A stretch of DNA of 64,000 nt from Megaleporinus macrocephalus. Its lineage: Eukaryota > Chordata > Actinopteri > Characiformes > Anostomidae. The DNA is taken from assembly GCA_021613375.1 (NCBI GenBank), contig CM038703.1, forward strand, positions 18,908,694-18,972,693. Direction: 5' to 3'. The position numbers and the translations under genes are program-made. The notes beneath the pieces were generated by a model. That model did no database searches. It worked only from the letters and a program-made list of their open reading frames with translations, and was not told the origin of the DNA. Shown one piece after another: positions 13,191 through 25,564 of this stretch; within the stretch, counting starts at the first letter, position 1, and every line of letters begins with the position of its first letter.

Positions 13191-14485
13191 CAACAAGCTT
13201 TACAGAGCCATTCAACCTCATGTCAATCTGTAGAGCACACCTCAGTTTTTGTCAAAATATCTAAATTTGCTGTGTGTTATTAGTTTCAAATGATATTTAT
13301 TTTGTAAGTGCACGAAAGATCATGCTATTAGGACAGTTCAGATGCTGTGTGTATTTTTGTGTAATTTAGGTAATGCCAGCAAGGTGGCAAATTTGCCCTT
13401 AGTACCTTTCAGGTACAAAAGATCTGTAGCATTTTAAACCATGAACTCAATGTTGTGTTACAACCTACAACTTTCACAAATTTCAATTTAGTTTAACTGA
13501 ATTTTTGCTATCATTCTGTAAAGATGAGCGAAATGAGCGAAAATATCTATGGGCAGATTAATAAATAAACCACAATAAACCACAAAAAAAATTACATTTA
13601 TTTTAAATACAGAATGTAAAGTAGGTATAAGAAGAAAAATTTAAGATTTTATTCTATTTTTTTTATCTCAGTGTTTAAGCATTTTTGACAATGACCATTT
13701 TTGACAAAGGCCTTTTTTTAGTCTCCTTTTTTTTAGTTTTCATTGAAACACATTTTTAGATAACTCTCTAAAAATCTGGTCTAATCAACAGAGGCTTATG
13801 GAGTCCATGGCAGTTACAGGGCACGCTGTTATTGGGGACAAATACTGACATTTTTAAACTCATGTAAATTCATCACAAAAGATGCCACTTTTCACACAAA
13901 TGGTTGTGCTGGCTATATAATGTGGGCATTAAATTAGAAAGGAATGCAAAATAGAAGCATTTTTTACTTGTGGTCTCCACTATTGGTACGCTACTGACAA
14001 ACTCAGTCGCTGATGGTGTGGCTACAATCACAGACCCTCGTAAATAGGTTTTTAAATACAAGTGCACTGCAGACCTGCCAATGATGTAATCTAACCATAG
14101 TGATTGGCTTTTCAAAGCACTGACATAAAGAGAACTGGCGTAGCTGCGCTATTACAAGCCTGGTTAATCCGGCCACAATGCACCAGAGCACAGCAATTTC
14201 TTTTTCAACTCCCACACTTTGTTCATCTGGTGCTCAAAGCACTACAAAGAGAGAACTGGGACTTTACTGAAGTGAATAAACCATTCAAATGAGCTGATAT
14301 CTACAGCGCTAATCAACTCCTCATGTCCTGACACAATGCACAGAAGGTGTACAGACCGTAGTACCGATGTATGGACTGATACAAATGATAGCACGTAAAA
14401 GTATATTAAAATGTTACAGGAACGTAGTCGCAGGAACTCTATAATAAAGCAGGGCAAAATGAAAAGAGCTTGCTGTGGACATCTC
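13191..14485. other. AT-rich intergenic sequence, nothing recognised
   Basis: A- and T-rich up to about 13860, then mixed composition. No gene, RNA or repeat boundary was recognised. Confidence 0.55.
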
Positions 14486-14489
14486 ACAG

Positions 14490-14656
14490 GCTCTTTCATT
14501 CTGTTTTTCACTCTCTCTTACTCTCCTATGGGCTCTCTCTTTCTTTCTCTTGCTCTCTCATTTTTCTCTCCTGGTCCCTTTCTTTCTCTTGCTCTCTCAT
14601 TCCCTAACTCCCTTTCTTTCTCTTGTTCACTCATCTTCACTCTCTCTCTCTTTTTG
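14490..14656. repeat. CT-rich minisatellite-like tract
   Basis: Strongly pyrimidine-rich on the plus strand. Three imperfect units start near 14540, 14579 and 14613, each built on TTTCTTTCTCTTGCTCTCTC, with a spacing of about 33-39 bp. The serine/leucine-rich frames read through it are repeat artefacts. Confidence 0.7.
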
Positions 14657-16517
14657 AAAAAAAAAGACACAAAAAAAAGACAATCTGCCCGGTTTGGTTT
14701 TGACTTTGATCTACTGGTTTTCTCTAAGATTCAATTTTACTATTCCCTTGTCTCTCATTCCCTGCACGGATAAATAGTTCAAGCTAATTCAGAGAACTGC
14801 CTTTCAGTGCAACTTCAGAACTCCTTCCCTTTCCTGCAGGCATATGCAGCTTTCATATTTTTTTTTTCCTTACACAAGCAGTGCACAGACACATGGCATA
14901 TCTGCATCTACATATTCATTTCAACTTGAAATGAGTATGTACACAGTATCTTCACACCTGCAGTCATTTGGCTTTCCAATTCTTCGCAACATTAATTGAA
15001 TAACAGCATGGACAACAGATAACATTTTAATTATAACTGATTCTTGCCTCACCTCATCGTCGCAAAAACTTAATTGGAACAAGGCCTCACAAACGGTGAT
15101 CCAAAGGTTGACTTCAAATGAAATCTTTAGCCTTGGGTTGGCAATATAATGTTCTTAGGGTTCAACCAGATTTCTTTGTGGTTGGAGGAACTACATCAAC
15201 ACAGCTATGATAACAGTAGGGGTTTAAAAAAAACAGTCTAGGCTTTTGGCAGGTTCACGTGAGTTCTACTGGTTCAAATATTTCTTCCATTCTGCTTGTC
15301 ACCAAGCTCCAAATAAGGCATTGACGAATACATTATTTTCTTCGCAACACTTCTGTAAACCTTGTACAGAAACCTTTCCAGTAGCAGAATGATTGTATTC
15401 GGAGTTCTGAATTTTATAGATTTAATGAAACTACAAGAAATAAGCAGAAAACAGAGCCAGACAGACCTGATATTTGCACGGACTAAGTTATGGTCTATTT
15501 AAACCCAAGGCATCATTTATAGGGTACTTTCTACTGGGAGGTGGCTCTCCCCCAACCCCTACAACACAACTTCAGGAAAATAATGCTTACAATTTTTGTG
15601 TTTTTCCAATGTTTTTTCATTATTTATTTTAAAGTGAATATTTAGAATGGTTTATTTAAACATCTTGTGTTTTCAGGTTAATAAGTCCATAAGCAGAGCC
15701 TTATTTTAGCGAAACCACTGCACTTTTAGAGCAGCAATAAAACTGCATCTCTGTCCCTTGTCGTCACATTGTGAGCAGTCAGATCCCATAGCTTTGAAGT
15801 GTCCCCAAAAATCATAATCCGATTATAATAGGATTTCTGCTGTTACCAAACAATTCAAAGTAATCAAAGTGATAAACAGCATACTTCTTATTTTTAGACT
15901 GAATTAATGTCCAAAAATCTAATTATGAAATGGGATTTTCTGCAGTTACCAGACTATTAAGCATGTGTGAACACGCTCAATATATAAGGTTAAGAACGGT
16001 CACTACTGAAAAGCAGTGCCATCAAATCATTAAATTGATCAATCAATTTTTTTCAATAGTTTAAAAGTTTTTAGTTCTAAATTTAAAAAGAATGATTCGT
16101 AAACAACTGAAATTAAGTAACAACTGCACCTTATCAATGCAGAGAAAATATAGTACATACCCATAACTGGGTATAGGTATACTGAGCAAGAGCAAAGCAA
16201 AACACTTTCTTTCGAAAGGTTTTAAATAAGCAAAATAGTTTAAAAGCCCCAATAAGTTGTGTTATTCAGCAAATGGGACAAAGAAATCAATGCATCTTTG
16301 CCTCATGGGAAAAAAAAGATTTGTTGAAGCTGTAAATTTACCTGTACAGGCAGTGAAATGTCAAATTTGTGTCATTTAATGTCCTTTAATATTTATTTTC
16401 CTAAAGGGCCACCATGCCAAAATGTCTCGTTTTTCTGTATAGTGCATAAACACTGTGCTTTTAAAACATGTACCATTTACTTTCCACTCCACACAGTCCA
16501 TGCATGGAAATTACGCA

Positions 16518-16519
<2 letters not shown>
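14657..16519. other. Intergenic sequence with a short direct repeat
   Basis: No gene was seen. A pair of about 50-bp related segments occurs at 15801-15858 and 15909-15959, sharing a CCAAAAATC start and a GATTT(T)CTGC.GTTACCA core. The copies are offset by about 105 bp. This looks like part of an old interspersed repeat or a local duplication. Confidence 0.45.

Positions 16520-16574
<55 letters not shown>
16520..16574. repeat. (TA)n microsatellite
   Basis: About 27 uninterrupted TA units. It produces the isoleucine/tyrosine run in the overlapping 113-codon frame at 16358-16699, which is therefore not a gene. Confidence 0.95.
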
Positions 16575-16577
<3 letters not shown>

Positions 16578-18152
16578 TCAGTCAAAAGCAGTTCAGCCTA
16601 GAGCAGTTTAGTCTAAACTGCTTTTTAACTAAGGCACAATACAAAGCAACCAATAAGCACAGAGGTAGTTTACATATATCAGCCTTAATGGCACAGTAAC
16701 AAAAACAGCCTGTTAAATTCTAAGGGATAAAGAGAGATTGGGAAATGAATGATGATGTTTTTGGTACCTAAGTGGAAAAATACAAGAAAAATGTAGCCAT
16801 TAGAAGTTATTACTTTCAATTTCTGAAGTGTTATTACATCTTTATATGATTAATTACATGAATTATGCAATTAATTAGATTTACATTTGATTTAGAAGCA
16901 GCACAACAGCTTTTAGTCTGCACTTCCAACTGTTTCCTCTGTTTTTCAATGTCAGAAATGACAAAAACAATAAAAATGGATGTTTTGTGTTCTTTCTGCA
17001 AAACCAAACCATAAGTATGGAAGTTACTTTACGTTAATTTAATCCTCAACACAAATGTGGTGCTGAATAAAAGTTTAAAGTACACATTTCTGACTAAATT
17101 TAGCCTGTTATCTAACTGAACTACGAGTGACTCATAGCAGTTTAGACCACAGTTTTGTTATTACTGGTTAGAGCAGTGACTTCTGAGGGTTAAAACTGAT
17201 AATGAATGAATGCAACAATAGAAATCAGTTGATGAAGCAAACAAGCAGTTCGAAAAACATTTCACAGATGTCAACTAATAATATTCACAGTGTCACTAAC
17301 AGTACATGCACTATTAGGAGGCTACAGCGAGCACATCACCCGGGAAATATACGAGTCCACCAGCAGTCTAAATTGATGCCGACTGAATTTACCCCTAATC
17401 CTTAGTGAATCGCAGATAATTATATCTCTTTAAAGCCAGCAACCATACTCAATTAAGGCTGCAGTGATTGAAGCAATCTTAATTGCTATAGAAAACAGCA
17501 CATTATCAGAGGTGGGTAATTAACCTTACTCCTGCGCAGCCGCTTAAGTACTGCGTAAAAGTTGGCTGCTCTCTACCAGTTATGCCCATCACCTGTCAGT
17601 CAGCCCATGCACATAGACAGCCTCATCAGCCTTGAATTAGCACAGGCTTGTCTGCTTAAGTACCTGCGCACCAGTGCAGGGATGTTTTGATGTGCTTATT
17701 GACACATGCCGCACAAACCTAAGGCCAGTGCCACCAAGACGTGCAAAGATATGTTCCACATTCTTAAAATACATGTGCCAAAATTTTGGATTGCGATTCA
17801 GTTAATCAATTAATCAGAAAAAGAAAAGGTGAAATTATGAACAGGGCAATGATTAACGTAGTAATATACTAAGATATTAATATAATTGCAGTTATGCACA
17901 ATATAGGACTTCAAAATAATTAAACATAAAAAACCTGTCCTATCTTCTAAACCATATTAAAAAAACAGACCGCAACACGGGCATAGTAAAAGATCTTCAG
18001 CATTGCTCATTAAATCTGCCGTAAATCACATTTTCAGCGTGAAAGGTACAAAAACAATACAGGAACAATTTTTTCTTCTACAAGAAAGAATTTACTATTA
18101 ATTAAATTAAGTGTTTGTGTGGTTGTTACTACACAGAGATGTTCACAGGGCC

Positions 18153-18194
18153 GGCATCTTTCAAGACTTGGAAGAGCAAGTCTTGAAAGATGCC
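18153..18194. repeat. Perfect 17-bp hairpin
   Basis: GGCATCTTTCAAGACTT (18153-18169) is followed by the 8-base loop GGAAGAGC and then its exact reverse complement (18178-18194). Pairing stops at both outer ends. The stem is perfect although the surrounding sequence is unremarkable, which suggests a recent template-switch inversion or strong selection on the structure. It is too short for a normal microRNA precursor. Confidence 0.8.
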
Positions 18195-18343
18195 ACAGAA
18201 TGGAAAATTGTATTTACTCTGATATTGTTAAATAAGGTGTGTTTAGTACACAGAACTGACATAACGTAAAACTCAAACACTGTTGTTTCCTACTTCAAAT
18301 ACAGATCAATGCAAATAAAATAAAAACATTTAAACAGGACTAA

Positions 18344-18359
18344 ACTGTTACGTAACAGT
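18344..18359. repeat. 16-bp perfect palindrome
   Basis: ACTGTTACGTAACAGT is self-complementary over all 16 bases. An AGGAC / GTCCT pair extends it imperfectly on both sides. The centre, TTACGTAA, matches the PAR-bZIP (HLF/TEF/DBP) and NFIL3 consensus, so it may be a bZIP site. Function is inferred. Confidence 0.6.
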
Positions 18360-18949
18360 CCTGACTAATTTATAATAATCCCCCAAAATTGACTTGTTCC
18401 TGCCCAGCGAAACAACACCAACAGAGCAACAGTAGTGAAAATAGCACACTGTGAAGGGGAATGTAGGCACTTTTCACAACCTTTCCAAGGAACTTTACTG
18501 TCAGTGGACATGGTTAATGTTCATCTTTAAACAAAGCTGAAACTGGTTTATTATTCACCACGTTTTCAATCTAATGTTTAGTCACAGCTTAAATGCTACA
18601 GCTTGTATAGGAGCCAAAGCGTAGCTGCGACACTGTTTAAGGTGGAACAGTAAATTTGCAAAACAAGAAAGCCAACTTCAGCTCTCACATAGCTAACAAT
18701 AATCTGGACTATCATTCAAAGCTGTTTGTTTTCTCTGCACATTTTACTCCGGGCAGTTTCTCAAACCCTGGACAATATCCACTTTTTGTCGGTTAATGCC
18801 AGACTATCATAAAGCAGGCATAATATGTAAATGCATTTATTCAGTATTTAAGATTGTTCTCTGTTGTCTACATAGAAGGTACATGACTTTGGTCTAAAAT
18901 GACCAGATGCGGTTTTACATACCCATTTACAACCCTATAAACTGTTATA

Positions 18950-19155
18950 ATGATCCACCACCCAAATAATACCTGCTCTGTGGTGGTCCAGCGAGGGTCC
19001 TGATTATTGATAAGTGGGGCAACAGTGGGCTAACAAAGTATGAGAGAAACAGATGGACTACTGTCTGCAGTTGTACAACAACAGAGTGCTCCCATATGGT
19101 AAGCAGACCTGATAAAATGGACAACACAAGGTAGGTGTACCCAATAAAGCACTCA
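18950..19155. repeat. Dispersed fish repeat family A, copy 1 (5'-truncated)
   Basis: Shares many words with 29262-29556 and 51310-51769, including TGATCCACCACC, CCTGCTCTGTGG, AAACAGATGGACTAC and GATAAAATG in the same order. It ends with GTGTACCCAATAAAG, like copy 2, so these two belong to one subfamily. The minus-strand frame through it, with the residues GPPQSRYY, is a known type of spurious repeat translation and not a gene. Confidence 0.8.
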
Positions 19156-19308
19156 ATGCATGTATGATGACAATTCAGCATGTGGCAGTGGTAACAAAAT
19201 TCATATTTTAGCTCCTTGATCACTTTTGAAAACATCTGGCAACACTGGGGCCATTATGGTAATCACTTGTGAATCAGAAATCCCATTTCTTTCCAGAGAC
19301 CAAGAGTA

Positions 19309-20115
19309 GGGATGCAACAGCAATAACAGCTGTTGTGCCACATGAGTTTGATATTACACAAGAAACTCTTTTCAGATTGTGTTAATATTAAGTGTTGCCA
19401 TATTTGTGAGTTTTTGTTCCCTGTCTATATTAGTGAAGCATGAGTCTGAGTCGACTCCTCAACTCCTCATTTTATTTTTAATCAAGACCCAAAGCCAATA
19501 ATACAGGAATACAGCAAATATTAAACCATCCTTAACACGTTCTAATTTTGAGTAGCCACAGTTTATGTATGATATGTGTTACCCTGTCTATCATTTTATG
19601 AGGCTGATATTGCCCCTATATGTGATGGTTTCTTATCTGAATTTTCTGCTCCGTCTCAGCCTTAATGGTACACCAGCACGAAAATGAAACATTTCAGGTA
19701 AAACAGAAAAAGAAAGAAAAGAAACTGGCGAATAAGGAGCAAACATTTCTGCTTCATACTCTTTTTCACAACATGCTGTGAAAAACACTGTTTTGATTTT
19801 TGTTTTCGTTTCTTGTGCCATTCCAAATCATTGTTTATTGCAACCCAAATCATGAAGCATACAGCAAAACAAAACGTTTTTGTGAGCAAAGTTGGTGCTC
19901 ACAGTGACATTGTTTAAAATGGGTAATTAAACAACCTCTCACAACTCAAACTTAGACTCTGTCTTGCTTTACACTCGCCTCAGATTGCCCCTTTAGCTGA
20001 TTACAAAGAGTCAAAGAGTACCCCCCAACCTTTCACTAGCAAAGAGTCAATCCCAAATTCCAGATGTTTTGGAGTCAAAGAATCAATTTATTTGGAATCA
20101 ACCCTCCATCTCTAA
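19309..20115. mobile_element. Possible decayed hAT-type element
   Basis: The left limit begins TAGGGATGCAAC and the right limit ends CCATCTCTA. Both resemble the TAGRGATG-type termini common in fish hAT elements. Repeated GAGTC words near both ends support one element of about 800 bp. No 8-bp target duplication and no recognisable transposase were found, so the boundaries and the call are tentative. Confidence 0.3.
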
Positions 20116-23030
20116 TCTACATTACGCTTTAAAGAACTGATGTGATATCAGGTGAGAAATGTAACCTGTTGTGAAGCCAACTAATCCACGACGAGATTTG
20201 TTCCCAACTATTCATTATTATTGGTGTTGTCAATTAAAATGTGTTGTTGTTGCTGCCCCAGTTTAAAGCACCTCAGAATAATGGAAAGTTTCTAACTCAA
20301 TTATTTTTTTCCCTATATGTCCAAGCCAAGAGCCTTTCTTTTTAAGAGTGTGTGTCTACTGCTGGATGCCTCACATACACAGATCCAGATTTTTACTTTC
20401 CTTTGAGGAGAAGTGTAAGGAAAACATGTAGGGAGATATACAGCAAATATAGAGATAATGTCATTTAGCCCAAAGGCTCATGCAAGAGCATCATCAACAG
20501 CCAGATATAAATGTTTTTACATGGAAGTAACAGCCACTGCCTACAAACTCGATGCCAAAATCAAACAAGCAGAATCTCAGCTGCAAGCACCAAACAGGTG
20601 CACGCTGCTATTTCAGTCGTCTAGGCGATAATGAGAGAAGAGATCAATAGCTTCTACAAAGGTGATGTCTCAGAGAGACTCATGCACATGCAAAACGTTG
20701 TTGGAAAGTTTGCTGCACTGGGAAAGATCTTTACTGTTTGAAGGTGAAATGAGGTGTGATAACGAGAGGAAATCCAGACAGCCTCTATCTGCACTCTTTT
20801 TGAACTGCACATCCACATTGACTGTTTAAACATGTAGCTCCACTCTATTTTTTTCGACAAGCAAGTTTGCTCTATTGGACTAAAGTGATGGTTTAAAAAA
20901 GAAAAAGAAAATGTCTTTACTTGGGTTTTGGAGGGCAGCAGTGAAGTGACCAAATCTGTGTTTTCAAACTTTATACACAGCTGCGGTTGGGTTAGCCTAG
21001 TCAAAATAACTAAAATATGCAAGAGGACTACTACTCAACCAGTTTTAAAAGGCTAGTGTGTATCTGCATCTGAAAACATTACTGTGACTTCTAGTGTTTG
21101 TTAGTAACTTTAACCTCATGGCTCCAATGTTAAACTATTTGGATGGTGAACATGTTTTGGCTTCTGGGCTGTATCTAAAAACTATCCTGCTCCTCCTGCA
21201 TATTTTGATGTTTTCTATACCCTTAAACCACCTAATCAACTTATTAGCAGGTCCTTCATGAGTTGAAATGACGGTAATGTGCAGATCAAAGGGTACTCCA
21301 GCACCAGAAGTGGGAACCAGTGGTCCACATTAGCACCTTTACACTCTCTATATCAAATGTCAGCAAAAGGCTTCGCAACTCAGTTTCTTGTCTGTAGGTT
21401 CGAACATTCCTGAACTTCCTACAAAGCTTCCCAGAGAAATGATCCAGCTTGTCTTTTGAACCTTCTCATTGTGATGTGCTCAGTTTAATATTTAAGTGTA
21501 TTGAACATGACAAAAGTGTTCTTTAAATTATGAGATGTATACAACACTGTCAATCACAAAGCCAGTTCTTTTGAGCTTTCACTAAATCATCTCCTGTCAC
21601 TCCTGCAACACTGCTGGGGAAGAGCTTGAGTAACGGTTTGAGATGAGGGCCTGTTGCTCTCCCGACAACGCTACAGCCAAGGCTTTATTTACTGTCTCAT
21701 GAACAAGGATGTCCTGTCAGGTATGAACCAAATGGCATGTTTTCTTTATGACTGCCAGGACCTTAAGACCTATGGGCCACATGAGTTTTGTTGCTCAAGT
21801 ATGTGTGCAATCACCTTCTGGTGAGAATTCTGTCTGCTGGATAGTTTTGTGATTAGTTTTACCGCCAGGAAAATCATGTTGACCTTGTGCAGTTGGCATG
21901 CCCTTTCCCATCTGCTGTGTTAATATGAAAGGGCTGGTCACCTTTTTACAAACAGATATTGCCAATGAAAGGTTTTTTCACAAATTTCATACGTTCTTTA
22001 TTTTTGACATGTTCTCTGTTTAAGTAAGTACATTAAACAGAACACATAGATAAATATCCAAATACATCAATTAACATAACATATTCATTTATATGTTCTT
22101 TAGTCTACAACTGTTCATAACAATGTGATAATAAGGCAGTGTGGGCTACTGTGAAAAAGCTTGCAGTCCACACAACAAAACATTGGTCTTGTGTATGTCA
22201 TCACACAGTTTTGCTTTGCAGACCTAACCATGTCCAGATGGAGTCAATGTCCAAAACACATGTTCCTCAGTTACTGAGTTTCAAATCTCCAACTCTAATG
22301 GTTGAGTCAATGTACATTAGGCACTTTTTCTTTTGTCTTTAACTCCCAAGTGCCTCTCTCAGTCTCTTTTAGCAACTCACTAGGATGATCATTAGAGAAC
22401 TATAAGTTTTCAGTAGCTTGTAGTACCTAATACAGCGCAAGGTCACAGATGCACAGCTACACCACAGATATTCTTTGTAAATGAAGTGGCCTTCAAAAGT
22501 GTCATTTAGGGATTCTGCAAACATGATTTTCTACGAGTGATTTAATTTCTTTACAGCCAAATTGGCAGAGGGCCCTGGGCTGATTATGAATATTATCAAA
22601 TATCACTGTAATTTTAAAAAAGTGGTCATATTATGCAAATTATAGCTGTTTAATTCTCTTTTAGACGCCATATGATTTTTTCATATTATTTGCTGTTTAA
22701 TGCACCATTCCTATTATACGGACATCAGAAATGTATAAAAAAGAATACACTACACTTCATTATGCAAACACACACCTACTTGCTTAATAATTACACACCT
22801 ACATGCTCTGAGCACCAAATGGAAATATTATAATGTAGATTTTCAGTCTAGTGAAAAATGCTGGGGTAGATTCACATGACTCACACTGGCCCACAATTGT
22901 AACATAATTATTTTATCAACAGAGAAATGCAGGCTATAGGATAAAGCTCTGAAAGGCTTACATGTGGTAGTTTATAACTGAATTTAGATCAGGCAATAAA
23001 CAGACGTTTTGGTTAAATTATCCTCCAGGG
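20116..23030. other. Intergenic sequence, nothing gene-like
   Basis: Ordinary AT-rich DNA. The one regulatory-looking word is a perfect octamer, ATGCAAAT, at 22633-22640 inside a homeodomain-rich AT block (22560-22720). The minus-strand 122-codon frame at 20654-21022 has no recognisable domain. Confidence 0.5.
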
Positions 23031-23033
23031 GGT

Positions 23034-24105
23034 ACTGGCTAAGACTGTGAGTTACATCCTGTCTTGCGCTGCCCTTGTTGTCTGTTTCTGTCTTTGTTTT
23101 AACAGCAAGTCTCTGCCTTGTGCTATTGTTTTTGCTGCCATGTGCTTTTGTTGTTTTCACTTGTGTCTCCTCCCCTGTCCTGCCTCTTTGTCGACTGTGG
23201 GAGGTTCGAAGTCACGCCCTCTCATTAGGCCTGTGTTTCACTGTGTATTTATACCCTTGGTTGTGTGCTTTGTGTTTGCTAGGTGTTTTGCCTTGTCAGA
23301 CTTGTCAGGCTTTGTTTCATCTCTTCGTCTTTGATTTTCTTCTTTCTGTTTCAGTATTTTAGTTATTAGTGTTCTCTCATTGTTTTGATGTCTTTTTGAT
23401 GGATTGATTTCCTTCATTCTTTCCCCTAAGGACTTGCACATGCATCCTACCTCTTCAGGTCTCTCAGCGCTACACTGTTTTTGCTATTATTTATTCAATT
23501 TAAACCTGAGCTAACATTGTGCAGGATAAACAAACTAAATAAATTCTTTTAGGCTTATTTGTCGTATAATGGGATAAACTGGAAATGTAAAATTTAAAAT
23601 AAAAAAATCTGATACAGATTTAAATAACATGAATCAAGTGCTACATTGAAGGCACAGGGCAACTGTCCATTTAGCAATGAGTCAGGCATAAGCATGCCAG
23701 AAGATTCTGGTGCAGGTAGTAGCAGCATTCAAATAAAGTAAGAGATCACTTACCTAGTACTTAAAACTGCAACACAGACAAACCAAAAATAGGCACAAAA
23801 ATTGGCCAGTATTGACTGATTCCGATTATGTAACTTAGTGGCATAACTGTAATTGTTATGTAAGGACTGTAATAGTTTCTTTACTTTTCTCTTACCAGGC
23901 ATGGGTCACACATTTTTTGTCCTATTTTTTGTTATTTTGGGTTTTTTGTTGGGGTTATGCCTTAGTTTGTTTTTTGTTTTGTTCTGGGGCCTCTAAAGAC
24001 CCTTTTTTCTATTCTTAAGCTTTATTAAAGGTTACTTTTGTAATGATACTTCATTGCATGCTCCCTTTTCCCTTTTTCATGGTGCTGAGCCAGTCATGAC
24101 ACATT
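23034..24105 (+). mobile_element. Probable decayed LTR (two parts)
   Basis: 23034-23460 has a promoter-like TATTTATA (23246-23253) after CTCATTAGGC, as in the U3 region of fish Gypsy-type LTRs. 23885-24105 has a T-rich section, an ATTAAAGG polyadenylation-like word and a terminal ATGACA, as in R-U5. The 425 bp between them look unrelated and may be an insertion. No gag or pol remnant and no target duplication were found. The pair of cysteine- and leucine-rich frames at 23047-23362 is not a recognisable protein. Confidence 0.35.
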
Positions 24106-24689
24106 GATTTGGTCTGCATTGCTTTTTTTCTTTTTTATCAAACTAAGACCATATGATGGATGTTGCATTTCATTCTATATTCCATCCCCTCAGTGGCAAT
24201 GTGACTTTCCTTGCCTTCCATTGCTAATCTATTGCTAGTGTACACTGAGCTACTGCATTTTATTTGTGAGCTTTGGTTTGCTCATAAAGACCCTGTGCAT
24301 AATGTAGTGGTGCATAAACTTTGTGCATAAACTTTAGAGATTTAATTATCAAATGTACCTTTGTTTAAGTGATTTGTACTGCACCGTTTTTAATGACTTG
24401 TGTGCTCTGTGTAGCCTTCTAACAGCTACTAGGCTGTTGTTTTGCAAACTCTGAAAACATGCCAAAAAAACAACATGGTACTTGAAATTGAAAAGGTGGA
24501 GAATGTGAAAACAGGTGGCACGAAAGAACATGCAAAAGAATCAGACCAGAATGGCATATACTGCTGTTGACACAGATTACTGTTACATACAAATTTTATT
24601 ATCAGATCACATTTCAAGTAGCTGCAATTATATTAAACAGAGAAAATTTGGATCAAATCTCATGTTCTTTATATACTACACAGATCATG
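24106..24689. other. AT-rich spacer, nothing recognised
   Basis: Short AT-rich stretch between the LTR-like segment and the Tc1 relic. No feature was recognised. Confidence 0.5.
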
Positions 24690-25430
24690 TAGAAACCGAA
24701 AAGAAAAGAGAGAATTATCAGAGGATTTGAAAAACAAAATTAAAAAAAGGGCAATACCAAGTCTGTCATCAGTACATTTGTGGCTCATGTCAATGCAGTT
24801 AAACTCTCTGGATGGGAACAGAAGAAGTTGATAAGAGACTGCAGTGTAGAATTGGTTGAACAGTGCAGAAAGAACCTCAATCAACCCCTAAACAAATTCC
24901 AGCTGAGCTGCAGGAACACAGTACCACAGTTTCTGCTTTCACTATCGGTCGTCATCTGAAAGAAAGGGGGCTCTTCGGTTGGAGGCCCAGGAGGACCCCA
25001 CTGCAGACACAAACACATAAAAAAGCCAGAAAGGAATTTGCGAAGACGTACCTTAGGAAGCCAAAATGTTTCTTAGAGAATGTCCTGTGGACAAATGAGA
25101 CTGAAATAGATCTTTTTGTTAAAGCACACCATTGTTCTGTTTACAGAAAAAGAAACCAAGCTTTTAAAGAAAAGAACACAGTCCCTACGGTCAACCATGG
25201 AGGAGGTTTACAGATGTTTCTGGGTTAGTTTGTTGCTTCCGCACCAGGTGCCTTGAAAGGGTGCATGACTTCATGAAATCCAAACTCTACTACAACAGAA
25301 TTATGACCCAGAATTGGCTGGACTGTTCTAAAGTGGCTATCAATAAGTCCAGATCTCTGTGGTGAGATCTCAAAGCAGCAGTTGGAAGAAGGCACCTTTC
25401 TAATCTAAGAGACTGCCAAGAAATGTGGCT
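24690..25430 (+). pseudogene. Tc1-like transposase relic
   Basis: The frame at 24863-25228 matches the middle of a Tc1/mariner transposase. It shows the helix-turn-helix tail and the PRRTPL segment, then KARKEFAKTYL, ENVLW, and TVPTV-HGGG before a stop. Upstream bases from about 24690 resemble the N-terminal part in broken frames, and 25229-25430 resembles the following part, again broken. The first catalytic Asp of the DDE triad, normally in a W-(S/T)-D-E motif, is Asn here (residue 78). The copy is therefore doubly dead: stops plus a lost catalytic residue. No terminal inverted repeats were identified. Confidence 0.85.
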
Positions 25431-25564
25431 AATGCTAATTTATGATTAACACCACCATTAGACATGCATTATACATCGGCTATCGTTCTTTGCCCACATT
25501 TTAATGCCCTGAATTGTTACAAATGAATGGAAGGGCGAATAAAACTCTTTATACATTCTGATGT

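Larger units (their letters stand above)
16575..18947. other. Intergenic sequence with a CNE-like part and two palindromes
   Basis: No gene was recognised. 17440-17700 is GC-richer and contains two near-identical GCTTAAGTAC-CTGCG words (17542 and 17654). Two perfect palindromic structures lie at 18153-18194 and 18344-18359. The remainder is AT-rich. Confidence 0.45.

Noticed and set aside
14411..14773. 120-codon and 60-codon Ser/Leu/Phe-rich frames
   Set aside because: Generated by the CT-rich minisatellite.
16358..16699. 113-codon frame with Ile/Tyr run
   Set aside because: Produced by the (TA)n microsatellite.
18153..18194. microRNA precursor
   Set aside because: A 17-bp stem with an 8-base loop is too short and flanks do not pair.
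18945..19235. Minus-strand frame resembling predicted fish proteins
   Set aside because: Falls on repeat family A copy 1; the same pattern appears at copy 2 (29324-29578), so it is a repeat translation.
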